A DNA stretch of 43,968 nt from Phocaeicola plebeius (GCA_004558305.1 SFDG01000029.1:1-43968); one strand, 5' to 3'; shown: positions 34,142 to 42,924, numbered from the stretch's first letter. Made by a program: numbers and translations. The notes: a model not told the origin generated them from the letters alone.

Positions 34142-35527
34142 ATGCTGAAACAACAGACATTAAAAGGCAGTTTTACACTGAACGGCAAAGGCCTCCATAC
34201 GGGTGTCAAGCTCACCGTTACCTTCAATCCTGCCCCAGAACACCACGGGTATAAGATCCAACGCATCGACCTGGACGACCAGCCCATCATCGATGCAGTG
34301 GCGGAGAACGTGACCGACACCACGCGCGGTACCGTATTGTCAAAGCACGGAGTGAAAGTCAGCACAGTCGAACATGCGCTGGCCGCCCTTTATGCCGCCG
34401 GCATCGACAACTGTCTGATCCAAGTCAACGGCCCTGAATTCCCGATTCTGGACGGCAGTGCCAAGTCGTATGTCGAATGCATCCGCCGAGTAGGCATCGA
34501 AGAACAGAACGCTCCGAAAGACTATTATATCATCAAGTCAAAAATCGAGTTCCGCGATGAAGCGACCGGATCGTCCATCATCGTGCTGCCCGACGAAAAA
34601 TTCAGCATCAACACGCTCATCTCCTATAATTCCCAGATTCTGGACAACCAGTATGCCACTCTGGAGAACATGGAGGACTTCCCGACGGAAATCGCATCGG
34701 CACGCACCTTTGTCTTCGTCCGGGAAATCGAACCCCTGCTCAATGCCGGACTCATCAAGGGAGGTGACCTGGACAATGCCATTGTCATCTACGAAAAGCA
34801 GATGACCCAGGACAGCTTCGACAAACTGGCCGATGTGATGGGCGTTCCACACATGGATGCCTCCCATCTTGGCTACATCAACCATATCCCCTTGGTCTGG
34901 CCCAACGAACCGGCTCGCCACAAGCTGCTCGACATCATCGGCGACATGGCCTTGATAGGCAAACCCATCAAAGGACGTATCATCGCTACCCGTCCGGGAC
35001 ACACCATCAACAACAAGTTCGCCCGGCAGATGCGCAAGGAAATCCGCCTGCACGAAATCCAGGCACCGGTGTACAACTGCAACGAAGCTCCCGTCATGGA
35101 TGTGAACCGCATCCGCGAACTGCTTCCCCACCGCTACCCGTTCCAGCTGGTCGACAAGGTCATTGCCCTGGGTGCCAACCACATTGTAGGCATCAAGAAC
35201 GTGACGGCCAACGAGCCGTTCTTCCAAGGCCATTTCCCGCAGGAACCGGTCATGCCGGGTGTCTTGCAGATTGAAGCCATGGCACAAGTAGGCGGTCTGC
35301 TGGTATTGAACTCCATCGAAGAACCAGAAAAGTATTCCACCTATTTCCTGAAAATCGACGGTGTCAAGTTCCGCCAGAAAGTCGTGCCGGGAGACACCTT
35401 GATTTTCCGTGTCGAACTGATGGCCCCTATCCGCCGGGGAGTCTCCACCATGAAAGGCTATGTCTTCGTCGGTGAGAAAATCGTGTGCGAGGCCGAATTC
35501 ATGGCACAAATCGTCAAGAACAAGTAA
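34142..35527 (+). CDS. lpxC/fabZ: Bifunctional LpxC deacetylase / FabZ dehydratase
   Basis: This 461-aa fusion carries UDP-3-O-acyl-GlcNAc deacetylase (about 1-305) and beta-hydroxyacyl-ACP dehydratase (about 315-461). LpxC zinc ligands are visible as His78 (STVEHALAALY), His260 and Asp264 (RHKLLDIIGD). FabZ catalytic residues are His364 (FFQGHFPQ) and Glu377 (VLQIEAMAQVGG). The fusion is known across Bacteroidetes and couples the first committed lipid A step to hydroxyacyl-chain supply. It is flanked closely by lpxD and lpxA. Confidence 0.97.
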   Translation: MLKQQTLKGSFTLNGKGLHTGVKLTVTFNPAPEHHGYKIQRIDLDDQPIIDAVAENVTDTTRGTVLSKHGVKVSTVEHALAALYAAGIDNCLIQVNGPEFPILDGSAKSYVECIRRVGIEEQNAPKDYYIIKSKIEFRDEATGSSIIVLPDEKFSINTLISYNSQILDNQYATLENMEDFPTEIASARTFVFVREIEPLLNAGLIKGGDLDNAIVIYEKQMTQDSFDKLADVMGVPHMDASHLGYINHIPLVWPNEPARHKLLDIIGDMALIGKPIKGRIIATRPGHTINNKFARQMRKEIRLHEIQAPVYNCNEAPVMDVNRIRELLPHRYPFQLVDKVIALGANHIVGIKNVTANEPFFQGHFPQEPVMPGVLQIEAMAQVGGLLVLNSIEEPEKYSTYFLKIDGVKFRQKVVPGDTLIFRVELMAPIRRGVSTMKGYVFVGEKIVCEAEFMAQIVKNK

Positions 35528-35554
35528 TGTCATAACCAGAACCACAGACAAGAT

Positions 35555-36322
35555 ATGATAAGTCCGTTAGCATCTATCCATCCGGAAGCCCGGATAGGCG
35601 AAAATGTAGAAGTGGGTCCCTTTGTCTACATCGACAAGAATGTAGTCATCGGCGACAACAATGTCATCATGCCGAATGTCAACATCCTCTACGGTGCCCG
35701 CATCGGCAACAACAATACCATCTTCCCGGGAGCCGTCATCGGTGCTGTCCCCCAAGACCTGAAATTCAGAGGAGAGGAAACGACGGCGGAAGTGGGCAAC
35801 AACAATACCATCCGTGAAAATGTCACCATTAACCGGGGTACAGCCGCCAAGGGAAAGACCATTGTCGGCGACAACAACCTGCTGATGGAAGGCGTGCACG
35901 TGGCCCACGACACCATCGTAGGCAGCGGATGTATCATCGGCAACTCGACCAAAATGGCGGGAGAAGTCATCATCGACGACAACGCCATTGTCAGCGCCAA
36001 CGTACTGATGCACCAGTTCTGCCACGTAGGCAGCCATGTCATGATTCAGGGAGGCTGCCGCTTCAGCAAGGATATCCCACCCTACATTATCGCCGGACGG
36101 GAACCGATTGCCTACAGCGGCATCAACATCATCGGGCTGCGCCGACGCGGCTTCTCGAACGAGCTGATCGAGAACATCCACAACACCTACCGCATCATCT
36201 ACAACAGCGGCAAGAACGTGAGCGATGCCCTGGTACAGGTCCGTGCAGAAATCCCCATGAGTCCGGAAATCGAATATATCGTTTCCTTCATCGAAAATTC
36301 GGGCCGGGGAATCATCCGCTAA
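35555..36322 (+). CDS. lpxA: UDP-GlcNAc O-acyltransferase
   Basis: This 255-aa enzyme carries out the first acylation of lipid A synthesis. It starts SPLASIHPEARIGENVEVG, continues with about ten coils of hexapeptide repeat and ends in a helical domain (about 190-255). The catalytic histidine motif is MEGVHVAHDTIVG. Its length is normal (E. coli 262). It is the third gene of the lpx cluster, 27 bp after lpxC/fabZ; the next gene has its own promoter box. Confidence 0.96.
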   Translation: MISPLASIHPEARIGENVEVGPFVYIDKNVVIGDNNVIMPNVNILYGARIGNNNTIFPGAVIGAVPQDLKFRGEETTAEVGNNNTIRENVTINRGTAAKGKTIVGDNNLLMEGVHVAHDTIVGSGCIIGNSTKMAGEVIIDDNAIVSANVLMHQFCHVGSHVMIQGGCRFSKDIPPYIIAGREPIAYSGINIIGLRRRGFSNELIENIHNTYRIIYNSGKNVSDALVQVRAEIPMSPEIEYIVSFIENSGRGIIR

Positions 36323-36334
36323 ACAAGTTTTTTA

Positions 36335-36342
36335 TATCTTTG
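36335..36342 (+). promoter_or_regulatory. TAnnTTTG box upstream of the pRiA4b ORF-3-like gene
   Basis: TATCTTTG lies 27 bp upstream of the ATG at 36370 and just after the lpxA stop, so this gene and miaA can be transcribed apart from lpxA. Confidence 0.55.
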
Positions 36343-36369
36343 TCCCATCAACAATAACGAAACACTATT

Positions 36370-36924
36370 ATGGTATATAAATTTAGAATCATCTCCGACG
36401 AAGCGGACGATTTCATGCGAGAAATCAAGATTGATGCAGAAGCCAGTTTCTACGATCTGCACGCAGCCATCCTGAAATCGACCGGCTATAAGGACGACCA
36501 GATGACATCGTTCTTCATCTGCGACGATGACTGGGAAAAGGAAACCGAAATCACGTTGGAAGATATGGGCAGCGGCAGTTCGGAAGAGGACACGTTTGTC
36601 ATGAAGGATACTCCGCTGAATGAACTCCTGGAAGATGAAAAACAGAAGTTAGTGTATGTATTCGACCCCCTGGCAGAACGGGTGTTCTTCATCGAACTGG
36701 CAGAAATCATCACCGGAAAGGACCTGGACAAGGCGGTCATCTCCCGCAAGGAAGGTACTCCCCCGCCACAGACCATCGACTTCGACGAACAGCTGAACAC
36801 CAACTCCTCCCTCGATCTGGACGAGGACTTCTACGGTGACCAGGACTTCAACGAAGACGACCTGGACGATGCCGGTTTCGATTTCAATGACGGCAGCGAC
36901 CCTTACGGACAGGACAACTATTGA
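36370..36924 (+). CDS. Plasmid pRiA4b ORF-3-like protein
   Basis: This 184-aa protein has the pRiA4b ORF-3 domain (about 1-130): YKFRIISDEADDFMREIKI, then FYDLHAAILKSTGY, FFICDDDWEKE and a KLVYVFDPLAERVFFIEL strand pair. The C-terminal 50 residues are extremely acidic and probably disordered (DEDFYGDQDFNEDDLDD). The family name comes from a plasmid ORF; no biochemical role is established. There is no sign of transposition here. miaA begins 7 bp downstream, so the two are likely co-transcribed. Confidence 0.85.
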   Translation: MVYKFRIISDEADDFMREIKIDAEASFYDLHAAILKSTGYKDDQMTSFFICDDDWEKETEITLEDMGSGSSEEDTFVMKDTPLNELLEDEKQKLVYVFDPLAERVFFIELAEIITGKDLDKAVISRKEGTPPPQTIDFDEQLNTNSSLDLDEDFYGDQDFNEDDLDDAGFDFNDGSDPYGQDNY

Positions 36925-36931
36925 TGAAGGC

Positions 36932-37837
36932 ATGAAGACCCTCATCGTCATTATCGGCCCCACAGGTATCGGGAAAACAGAACTGAGCCTGCAGGTGGCC
37001 GAAACTTTACATACAGATATCATCTCTGCGGATTCACGCCAGCTGTATGCCGACCTGAAAATTGGAACCGCTGCCCCGACACCCGACCAACTGGCACGGG
37101 TGCGGCATCATTTTGTCGGGATGCTGCAACTGACAGACTATTACAGTGCCGCCCGCTATGAGGAAGATGTCCTGCAGAAACTGGACGAACTGTTCCGTAC
37201 CCATTCGGCCGTAGTGCTCACCGGAGGTTCCATGATGTACATCGATGCCGTCTGCACAGGTATCGATGACATCCCGACCGTTGATGCAGTCACCCGCGAA
37301 CGGATGCGCGAGCGGTACGAACAGGAAGGGCTGGACACCCTGTGCGCCGAACTGAAACTGCTCGACCCGGAGTATTACCGGACAGTCGACCTCAAGAATC
37401 CCAAGCGGGTCGTCCATGCCCTGGAAATCTGCTACATGACGGGGAAGACCTACACCTCTTTTCGCACCAGTACCCGCAAGGAGCGACCTTTCCGCATCCT
37501 GAAAATCGGTCTCCGGCGCGACCGCGAGGAACTGTATGCCCGCATCAACCGGCGTGTAGACCAGATGATGGAAGAAGGACTGCTGGACGAAGCCCGGAGC
37601 GTCTACCCGTACCGCCACCTCAACTCCCTGAACACCGTAGGCTACAAGGAACTGTTCAACTATTTCGACGGTACGTGGAGCTTGGAGTTCGCCATCGAGA
37701 AAATCAAGCAGAATTCCCGGATCTACTCCCGCAAGCAAACCACCTGGTTCAAGCGCGACGAGGACATCCACTGGTTCCATCCTGACCAGCTGCCTGAAAT
37801 ACAGCAGTTCATCCTTGACGCTCTGAAGGAGGAATGA
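36932..37837 (+). CDS. miaA: tRNA dimethylallyltransferase
   Basis: This 301-aa enzyme adds an isopentenyl group to A37 of tRNAs reading UNN codons. The P-loop GPTGIGKT is at 9-16, followed by SADSRQLYADLKIGTAAP, LTGGSMMYIDAV and a C-terminal KQTTWFKRD. The ATG at 36932 puts the P-loop at the normal distance; a longer frame from 36836 overlaps the upstream gene and is rejected. Its 3' end overlaps the converging exporter gene by 29 bp, with no terminator between. mtaB, nearby on the other strand, also modifies A37, in different tRNAs. Confidence 0.95.
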   Translation: MKTLIVIIGPTGIGKTELSLQVAETLHTDIISADSRQLYADLKIGTAAPTPDQLARVRHHFVGMLQLTDYYSAARYEEDVLQKLDELFRTHSAVVLTGGSMMYIDAVCTGIDDIPTVDAVTRERMRERYEQEGLDTLCAELKLLDPEYYRTVDLKNPKRVVHALEICYMTGKTYTSFRTSTRKERPFRILKIGLRRDREELYARINRRVDQMMEEGLLDEARSVYPYRHLNSLNTVGYKELFNYFDGTWSLEFAIEKIKQNSRIYSRKQTTWFKRDEDIHWFHPDQLPEIQQFILDALKEE

Positions 37838-38849
37838 CCTCCTCACCCGGCATCAGGTATTCTTTCCTGTACATGTCGAGGAAAAGCAGGAAGAGCGAAA
37901 CCAGCAACGGTCCGAACACCAAGCCCATAAACCCGAAAATAGGCAGGCCGGCCACCACACCGAATATCGTCACCAACGGATGGATATCTGCCATCCGTTT
38001 CTGCAGCAACAGACGGATGAGGTTGTCGCACTGGGCAATCACAATGCCCCCGTAAGCCAGCAGGATGAACGCATTCACCCAATCACCGATGACCATCAGG
38101 TAGCCCACTACCGGCACCCAGACAAGGGCCGTACCCACCAGTGGGATGATGGAGGCAAAGCCGGTCAGCATCGCCGTCAGGATGGGATTCGGTGCACCGC
38201 ACAGCCAATAGCCCCCCAAGGAAATCACACCCTGGATAATGGCCAGCAACGGAATACCGATGGCATTGGAGCGGACGATACGGTCCACTTCCTCCAGAAC
38301 ATCCCGCTTGTACTTCTCCTTGAACGGCAGCAAGGTATGGACATACTGCTCCATGTTTCTCCCACCGAACAGCATGAAGAACAACACCATGATGGCAACG
38401 AAGAGGTTGATGAACAAATCGCTGACACCGCTCATCACCTTCTGCCCGATGGACGAGACCTGCGTCACGACAAAGGTCATGCTCTGCTCCGACAGAAGGT
38501 CAAAGCCGGTCTTCTCCTCGATAAAGTCAATCACCTGGCCGGCGGGACGAATCACCGCCTCAGTATCGAGATGAATGCCGGACAACTGACTGACGATGGC
38601 CCAGGCAAACAGGGTCAGCGGAACAATCAGGAAAAGGGTTACGCCAATCGTGAGCAGCCACACCGCACAGGTGGGGTTGATTTTCCGCTGCAACCATCTG
38701 CAGGACTTGCGCAACAGGACATAGAGGGTAAATGCCCCCAATATGCCGTTCATGTACGGCTGTGCCTGGCAAAACAGCAAATAGCCGAGCCAAAGAATCA
38801 GGATGCACAGCGAATACTTCCAATACGTTTCTTTCATCATTGTATTCAT
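37809..38849 (-). CDS. AI-2E family transporter / PerM-like membrane protein
   Basis: This ~346-aa inner-membrane protein has about eight hydrophobic segments and the family motifs PLVGTALVWVPVV and GVVAGLPIFGFMGLVFGPL. The family includes TqsA (autoinducer-2 export) and Na+/H+ antiporter-like members, so the substrate cannot be assigned. The ATG at 38849 (MNTMMKETYWKY) is used; a TTG at 38864 and an ATG at 38840 are alternatives. It lies 18 bp after the glycosyltransferase gene, the last of the mtaB-GT2-exporter run. Confidence 0.85.
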   Translation of the reverse strand: MNTMMKETYWKYSLCILILWLGYLLFCQAQPYMNGILGAFTLYVLLRKSCRWLQRKINPTCAVWLLTIGVTLFLIVPLTLFAWAIVSQLSGIHLDTEAVIRPAGQVIDFIEEKTGFDLLSEQSMTFVVTQVSSIGQKVMSGVSDLFINLFVAIMVLFFMLFGGRNMEQYVHTLLPFKEKYKRDVLEEVDRIVRSNAIGIPLLAIIQGVISLGGYWLCGAPNPILTAMLTGFASIIPLVGTALVWVPVVGYLMVIGDWVNAFILLAYGGIVIAQCDNLIRLLLQKRMADIHPLVTIFGVVAGLPIFGFMGLVFGPLLVSLFLLFLDMYRKEYLMPGEEVIPPSERQG

Positions 38850-38867
38850 GCTATTAATCGTCAATAA

Positions 38868-39902
38868 TCACATTTTCGCAACGGGCGGCAACTCTGCAAA
38901 CCGCTTCTTCCGCATCACCTTACATTGCCACAGCAGGCTGAAAGGACAGCACTCCGCCAACTTCTCCGGCACCCGGTGCTGCTGGATATCCGTCCGATCG
39001 GATACAAACTCAGGCCGCATCTGCCGGAAGTCGCGCCGGGCTTGCCACACGGCACGGAAATTGCCCATCTCCCCTTTCAACAAGAAAACCAGGGCAGCCA
39101 GTCCGTCGAGCACCGTCCGGACACGCAACACGGAACTCAGCCTCTCCGACGGAAGGTTCTTGTACAGCATAAGCAGGTTGTTGCGGAAATTCAGATACGT
39201 CTTGCGCGGATTCTCTTTCTTGAGCGTCGCTCCCCCTACATGATACACCACACTCTGCGGCACACAGACTATGTCGTAGCCACGATGGTGCATCCGCCAG
39301 CAGAGATCGATTTCCTCCATGTGGGCAAAGAAACGGGCATCCAGTCCTCCCACTTCCTCGTACACCCGACGGCGAACAAACAAGGCAGCTCCCGAAGCCC
39401 AACCGACGGACATCACCGTATCATACTGCCCCATGTCCTTCTCGACCTGTTCGAACAACCGGCCCCGGCAGAACGGGTAGCCATAGCGATCGATGAATCC
39501 GCCGGCCGCCCCGGCATATTCAAAGCTGTCCCGCTGGCGTTCGGACAACAGCTTGGGCTGGCACGCTGCCGCTTCCGGATGTGCCTCCATATACTCTATG
39601 AGCGGATCCAGCCACCCTTCCGTCACCTCCACATCACTGTTAAGCAGGACAACATATTCAGCCTCCACCTGAACGATGGCACGGTTATACCCTTCTGCAA
39701 AGCCGTAGTTCTGCGGCAAGCGGATGAGCTGAACGGTTGGAAACTCCGTCTCCACCACCCGGCACGACGCGTCCGTCGAACCATTGTCCGCCACACACAC
39801 CTCCACATTGCGACTGTCCGAGCAACGAACCACCGAAGGCAGAAAGCGTTGCAACATCGTTGCTCCGTTCCAGTTCAAGATGACAACGGCCACTTTCTTC
39901 AT
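38868..39902 (-). CDS. Family 2 glycosyltransferase
   Basis: This 344-aa GT-A enzyme starts VAVVILNWNG, with the sugar-nucleotide acid ADNGSTD (38-44), the metal-binding NSDVEV (88-93) and a likely base in HMEEIDLCWRMHHRGYD. It resembles rhamnosyltransferase-like GT2 proteins in Bacteroidetes. The C-terminal 80 residues carry hydrophobic and basic helices that may sit on the membrane. Its ATG overlaps the mtaB stop in an ATGA, so translation is coupled. The acceptor is unknown; surface polysaccharide or lipid-linked glycan is likely from the family. Confidence 0.88.
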   Translation of the reverse strand: MKKVAVVILNWNGATMLQRFLPSVVRCSDSRNVEVCVADNGSTDASCRVVETEFPTVQLIRLPQNYGFAEGYNRAIVQVEAEYVVLLNSDVEVTEGWLDPLIEYMEAHPEAAACQPKLLSERQRDSFEYAGAAGGFIDRYGYPFCRGRLFEQVEKDMGQYDTVMSVGWASGAALFVRRRVYEEVGGLDARFFAHMEEIDLCWRMHHRGYDIVCVPQSVVYHVGGATLKKENPRKTYLNFRNNLLMLYKNLPSERLSSVLRVRTVLDGLAALVFLLKGEMGNFRAVWQARRDFRQMRPEFVSDRTDIQQHRVPEKLAECCPFSLLWQCKVMRKKRFAELPPVAKM

Positions 39903-41215
39903 AGACGAACTCCCGTTAAGGCCGTACCCTCTTCGTTGAACCCTTCCAGACGGACACGAATCAGCTGATTGTCCAACCGGTTGTCCTGGGCCAGTTCTAC
40001 TCGGATATAGTTATCAGTAAACCCGTGCATCGGCATCCCCGGCTTGGAATGCTCCATCAGCACCACCGCCTCCTTACCGATATGACAGGCATAAAAGTCA
40101 TGGAGCTTACGGTCGGACAATGCCAGCAGCCGCTGGCTCCGGTCATGTTTCTCAGCCGGAGACACCACCGGCTCGATTTTTAAGGCTTGCGTACCCGGCC
40201 GTTCCGAATAGCTGAACACATGCAGCTGGGTCACATCCAGTCCCTCGATAAATCGGTACGCCTCCTCAAAATATTCGGGCAACTCGCCACGGGTACCGAC
40301 AATGACATCCACTCCGATAAAAGCATCCGGCATCAGTTCCTTGACACGGCGGATCTTCTGGGCAAACAAGTCCGTATCGTAACGGCGGCGCATCAAGCGG
40401 AGAACCGCATCACACCCCGACTGTAGAGGAATATGAAAGTGAGGCATGAAGCGTTTCGACCCGGCCACATAAGCAATGATTTCGTCGGTCAGCAGGTTCG
40501 GTTCAATCGAAGAAATGCGATACCTTTCAATCCCCTCTACCTCATCCAGTGCCTTCACCAGGTCAAAAAAGGTTTCTCCGGTCGACTTGCCGAAGTCGCC
40601 CGTATTCACACCGGTAATAACGATTTCCTTTCCCCCTTCGGCAGCCACTTCGCGCGCCTGCTTCACCATGTCGGCAATACTGCCGTTGCGGCTTCGGCCT
40701 CGGGCAAAGGGAATGGTGCAATACGAGCAGAAATAGTCACAGCCATCTTGCACCTTCAGGAAGTAGCGGGTACGGTCTCCTTTTTCACAGGAAGGAGCGA
40801 ACGCCCGGATATCCTTCATGGGCGTGGTCACGGCACGACCGTGCTCCTGCTTCTCCAACGTTCCCAGATAATTGAGCAAATCACCTTTCTGTTCGGCACC
40901 CAACACCAGGTCAACTCCCTCGATACCGGCCACCTGTTCCGGTTTCAGTTGGGCATAGCAGCCCGTCACCACCACGAAGGCTCCTGGATGTTCCTTCACC
41001 AGCCGATGGATAGCCTGGCGGCATTTCTTGTCGGCCACTTCCGTCACCGAGCACGTATTCACCACACAAATATCTGCCACTTCCCCTTTGCGTACTGTCC
41101 GCACACCGGCCTCCTTGAGCAACTTGCCGATGGAAGAAGTTTCAGAAAAATTCAGCTTACAGCCCAGAGTATAGTAGGCTGCCTTCTTATCCTGGAATAC
41201 ATTCGTATCAATCAT
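39899..41215 (-). CDS. mtaB: tRNA t6A37 methylthiotransferase
   Basis: This 438-aa radical-SAM enzyme converts t6A37 to ms2t6A in ANN-decoding tRNAs. The N-terminal MTTase domain has Cys19, Cys55 and Cys86 for one Fe-S cluster. The radical-SAM motif has Cys159, Cys163 and Cys166 (GCDYFCSYCTIPFARGRSR). A C-terminal TRAM domain ends the protein. The GCKLN start and ARGRSR are typical of MtaB rather than MiaB or RimO. It is the first gene of a minus-strand run with the GT2 and exporter genes and has a promoter box at 41245-41252. Confidence 0.93.
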   Translation of the reverse strand: MIDTNVFQDKKAAYYTLGCKLNFSETSSIGKLLKEAGVRTVRKGEVADICVVNTCSVTEVADKKCRQAIHRLVKEHPGAFVVVTGCYAQLKPEQVAGIEGVDLVLGAEQKGDLLNYLGTLEKQEHGRAVTTPMKDIRAFAPSCEKGDRTRYFLKVQDGCDYFCSYCTIPFARGRSRNGSIADMVKQAREVAAEGGKEIVITGVNTGDFGKSTGETFFDLVKALDEVEGIERYRISSIEPNLLTDEIIAYVAGSKRFMPHFHIPLQSGCDAVLRLMRRRYDTDLFAQKIRRVKELMPDAFIGVDVIVGTRGELPEYFEEAYRFIEGLDVTQLHVFSYSERPGTQALKIEPVVSPAEKHDRSQRLLALSDRKLHDFYACHIGKEAVVLMEHSKPGMPMHGFTDNYIRVELAQDNRLDNQLIRVRLEGFNEEGTALTGVRL

Positions 41216-41244
41216 CTAAATATCTGTTGCTAATAATTCGTGCC

Positions 41245-41252
41245 CAAAGTTA
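41245..41252 (-). promoter_or_regulatory. TAnnTTTG box for mtaB
   Basis: The minus strand reads TAACTTTG, 29 bp upstream of the mtaB ATG. I see no firm -33 element. Confidence 0.55.
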
Positions 41253-41390
41253 CGCATTTTCTTCTAATGAAGCACCGCCACCGGCATCCATTTCCTTTTT
41301 TTTATGGCATCTATGTTTGATAAGCATGTTTAAAATCATATTTTCCAAAAAAAAGTCCCATTTAAGAGAACAACGTATCGCAAAACTCCT

Positions 41391-41398
41391 TATCTTTG
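41391..41398 (+). promoter_or_regulatory. TAnnTTTG box for the cysteine-rich lipoprotein
   Basis: TATCTTTG lies 50 bp upstream of the ATG at 41449. It is the only match near this small gene. Confidence 0.55.
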
Positions 41399-41448
41399 CA
41401 GCGTTTTAGAAAACAACATAAGTATTACAGATTTAAAAAGCAAAGAAA

Positions 41449-41655
41449 ATGAAAACATTGGTATTTTTGTTCGTAGCATTCGCTGCTGTATCATTCGCAT
41501 CTTGTGGTAACAAAGCAGCTAACACTGAAGCAACTGAAGACACTACTGCTGTAGTAGAAGAAGTAGCTGTTGTAGTTGAAAACGATTCTTGCTGCGGTGA
41601 CTCTGCTTGCTGCGCAGATTCTGCTGCTTGCTGCTCTGAAAAGACAGCCGAATAA
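41449..41655 (+). CDS. Tiny cysteine-rich lipoprotein
   Basis: This 68-aa protein has a lipoprotein signal (lipobox FASC, Cys19) and an Ala/Glu/Thr/Val-rich spacer. It ends with three cysteine pairs (48-49, 54-55, 61-62) spaced by six or seven residues. The mature form is only about 50 residues, so it would be a small surface or periplasmic tether. The vicinal cysteines suggest metal binding or disulfide exchange, but no known family is recognised. Codon use is strongly biased to Bacteroides-preferred codons (GCT, GAA, GTA), hinting at high expression. It has its own promoter box and a strong terminator. Confidence 0.8.
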   Translation: MKTLVFLFVAFAAVSFASCGNKAANTEATEDTTAVVEEVAVVVENDSCCGDSACCADSAACCSEKTAE

Positions 41656-41680
41656 TTCAAACGAACAATCGAGAGAATTG

Positions 41681-41713
41681 AAAGTCTGTAAGCTCAGCCT
41701 ACAGACTTTTTTT
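41681..41713 (+). terminator. Terminator after the cysteine-rich lipoprotein
   Basis: AAAGTCTGTA (41681-41690) pairs with 41700-41709, and the stem runs into an uninterrupted T tract. This is a textbook intrinsic terminator. Confidence 0.9.
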
Positions 41714-41775
41714 ATGCCATTTCGCCACACTCAGGAAGGACACCAAGAATGGATGACAAAAGGAATATATAGAAA

Positions 41776-41813
41776 AAGCCCCAACCAAACTTTCGTCTGA
41801 TTGGGGTGCTTTT
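41776..41813 (-). terminator. Terminator of the rpsF-rpsR-rplI operon
   Basis: An inverted repeat around CCCCAA/TTGGGG with flanking AAAAAGC/GCTTTT can act on both strands. On the minus strand it lies about 24 nt after the rplI stop and ends in a U run. Confidence 0.8.
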
Positions 41814-41836
41814 ATCAAGTATTTACAGATAGCAAA

Positions 41837-42286
41837 TTAAGCTTCTTCTGCAACAACTTCGAAAGGAATTTCTACGGAAACTTCCTTGTGGAGCTTCACA
41901 ACAGCCTTGTACTGACCAACTTCCTTTACCTGTTCCTTTACGACGATAATCTTGCGGTCGATATTGTGACCCAGCTTAGCCAGTTCTTCTGCAATCTGGA
42001 TATTGCCGACAGAACCATAAATAGAACCGGTAGCGCTGACCTTTGTAGCAATCTTCAAAGCAACATCCTTCAACGATTCAGCTACTGCTTCAGCATCCTT
42101 CTTGATCTTTTCCAACTTGTGTGCACGCTGCTTCAGTTCTTCAGCCAACATTTTCTTGGCAGCCGGAGAAGCGATGACAGCCTTGCCGGTAGGAATAAGA
42201 TAGTTACGGCCATAACCAGACTTAACGGTTACAATATCATTCTTGTAGCCCAAGTTCAATACGTCTTCTTTCAAAATCAATTCCAT
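41837..42286 (-). CDS. rplI: 50S ribosomal protein L9
   Basis: This 149-aa protein has the classic L9 start MELILKEDVLNLGYKNDIVTVKSGYGRNYLIP, split here by its two-domain architecture: an N-terminal rRNA-binding domain (1-50), a long helix and a C-terminal domain. Length is normal. A good Shine-Dalgarno GGAGG lies 9 nt upstream of the ATG, unusual for this phylum. It is the last gene of the rpsF-rpsR-rplI operon, 18 bp after rpsR. Confidence 0.97.
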   Translation of the reverse strand: MELILKEDVLNLGYKNDIVTVKSGYGRNYLIPTGKAVIASPAAKKMLAEELKQRAHKLEKIKKDAEAVAESLKDVALKIATKVSATGSIYGSVGNIQIAEELAKLGHNIDRKIIVVKEQVKEVGQYKAVVKLHKEVSVEIPFEVVAEEA

Positions 42287-42304
42287 ACTCTTATTCCTCC
42301 TTAA

Positions 42305-42574
42305 TTATTTCATCATATCAGTTACGAAAGGCAGCAAAGCCAAGTGACGTGCTCTCTTAACAGCCTGCGCAATACGACGCTGGAACTTCAGTGAAGTACC
42401 GGTAATGCGACGCGGAAGGATCTTACCCTGTTCGTTCAAGAACTTCTTCAAGAATTCAGGATCCTTGTAGTCGATATACTTAATACCACTCTTCTTGAAA
42501 CGGCAATACTTTTTCTTCTTAACGTCTACTGAAGGCGGAGTCAAATATCTGATTTCTGATTGTTGCTGTGCCAT
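42305..42574 (-). CDS. rpsR: 30S ribosomal protein S18
   Basis: This 89-aa protein contains the S18 core KKYCRFKKSGIKYIDYKD and RRITGTSLKFQRRIAQAVKR. It binds S6 on the 30S platform. It starts 2 bp after rpsF; the GAGGAG Shine-Dalgarno is inside the last rpsF codons, so translation is coupled. Confidence 0.97.
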   Translation of the reverse strand: MAQQQSEIRYLTPPSVDVKKKKYCRFKKSGIKYIDYKDPEFLKKFLNEQGKILPRRITGTSLKFQRRIAQAVKRARHLALLPFVTDMMK

Positions 42575-42576
42575 GA

Positions 42577-42924
42577 TTAGTTCTCCTCATTTTTAGTTGA
42601 TTTCACATTTCTTCTCTTTGCAGCGTATTCTGCAGCGTACTTATCCATCTTGAAGGTCAAGAAACGGATAACACGTTCGTCACGACGGAAGTTAACTTCC
42701 AGTTTCGCAATTACCGAGGGTTCAGCCTTGAACTCGATGAGCTGGTAGAAACCGGTAGATTTCTTCTGAATGGGATAAGCCAGTTTCTTCAAACCCCAGT
42801 TCTCCTCATTGATGATCTCAGCACCTTCCTGAGTCAGGACAGCCTTGAACTTCTCTACCGCTTCCTTCATCTGAGCGTCAGACAAAACGGGAGTTAAAAT
42901 GAAAACGGTTTCGTATTGATTCAT
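42577..42924 (-). CDS. rpsF: 30S ribosomal protein S6
   Basis: This 115-aa protein begins NQYETVFILTPVLSDAQMKE, typical of S6, and contains NWGLKKLAYPIQKKSTGFY. It has no long acidic tail like that of E. coli S6. It is first in the operon with rpsR and rplI, driven by the promoter at 42971-43001. No S6:S18 autoregulatory leader is evident, since the leader is only about 40 nt. Confidence 0.97.
   Translation of the reverse strand: MNQYETVFILTPVLSDAQMKEAVEKFKAVLTQEGAEIINEENWGLKKLAYPIQKKSTGFYQLIEFKAEPSVIAKLEVNFRRDERVIRFLTFKMDKYAAEYAAKRRNVKSTKNEEN

Noticed and set aside
34142..35527. LpxC-FabZ fusion as a novelty
   Set aside because: This fusion is well known across Bacteroidetes, so it is recorded as a feature only.
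36370..36924. Possible IS1096/plasmid passenger gene, from the family name
   Set aside because: The pRiA4b ORF-3 name is historical; there is no transposase, terminal repeat or plasmid gene nearby.
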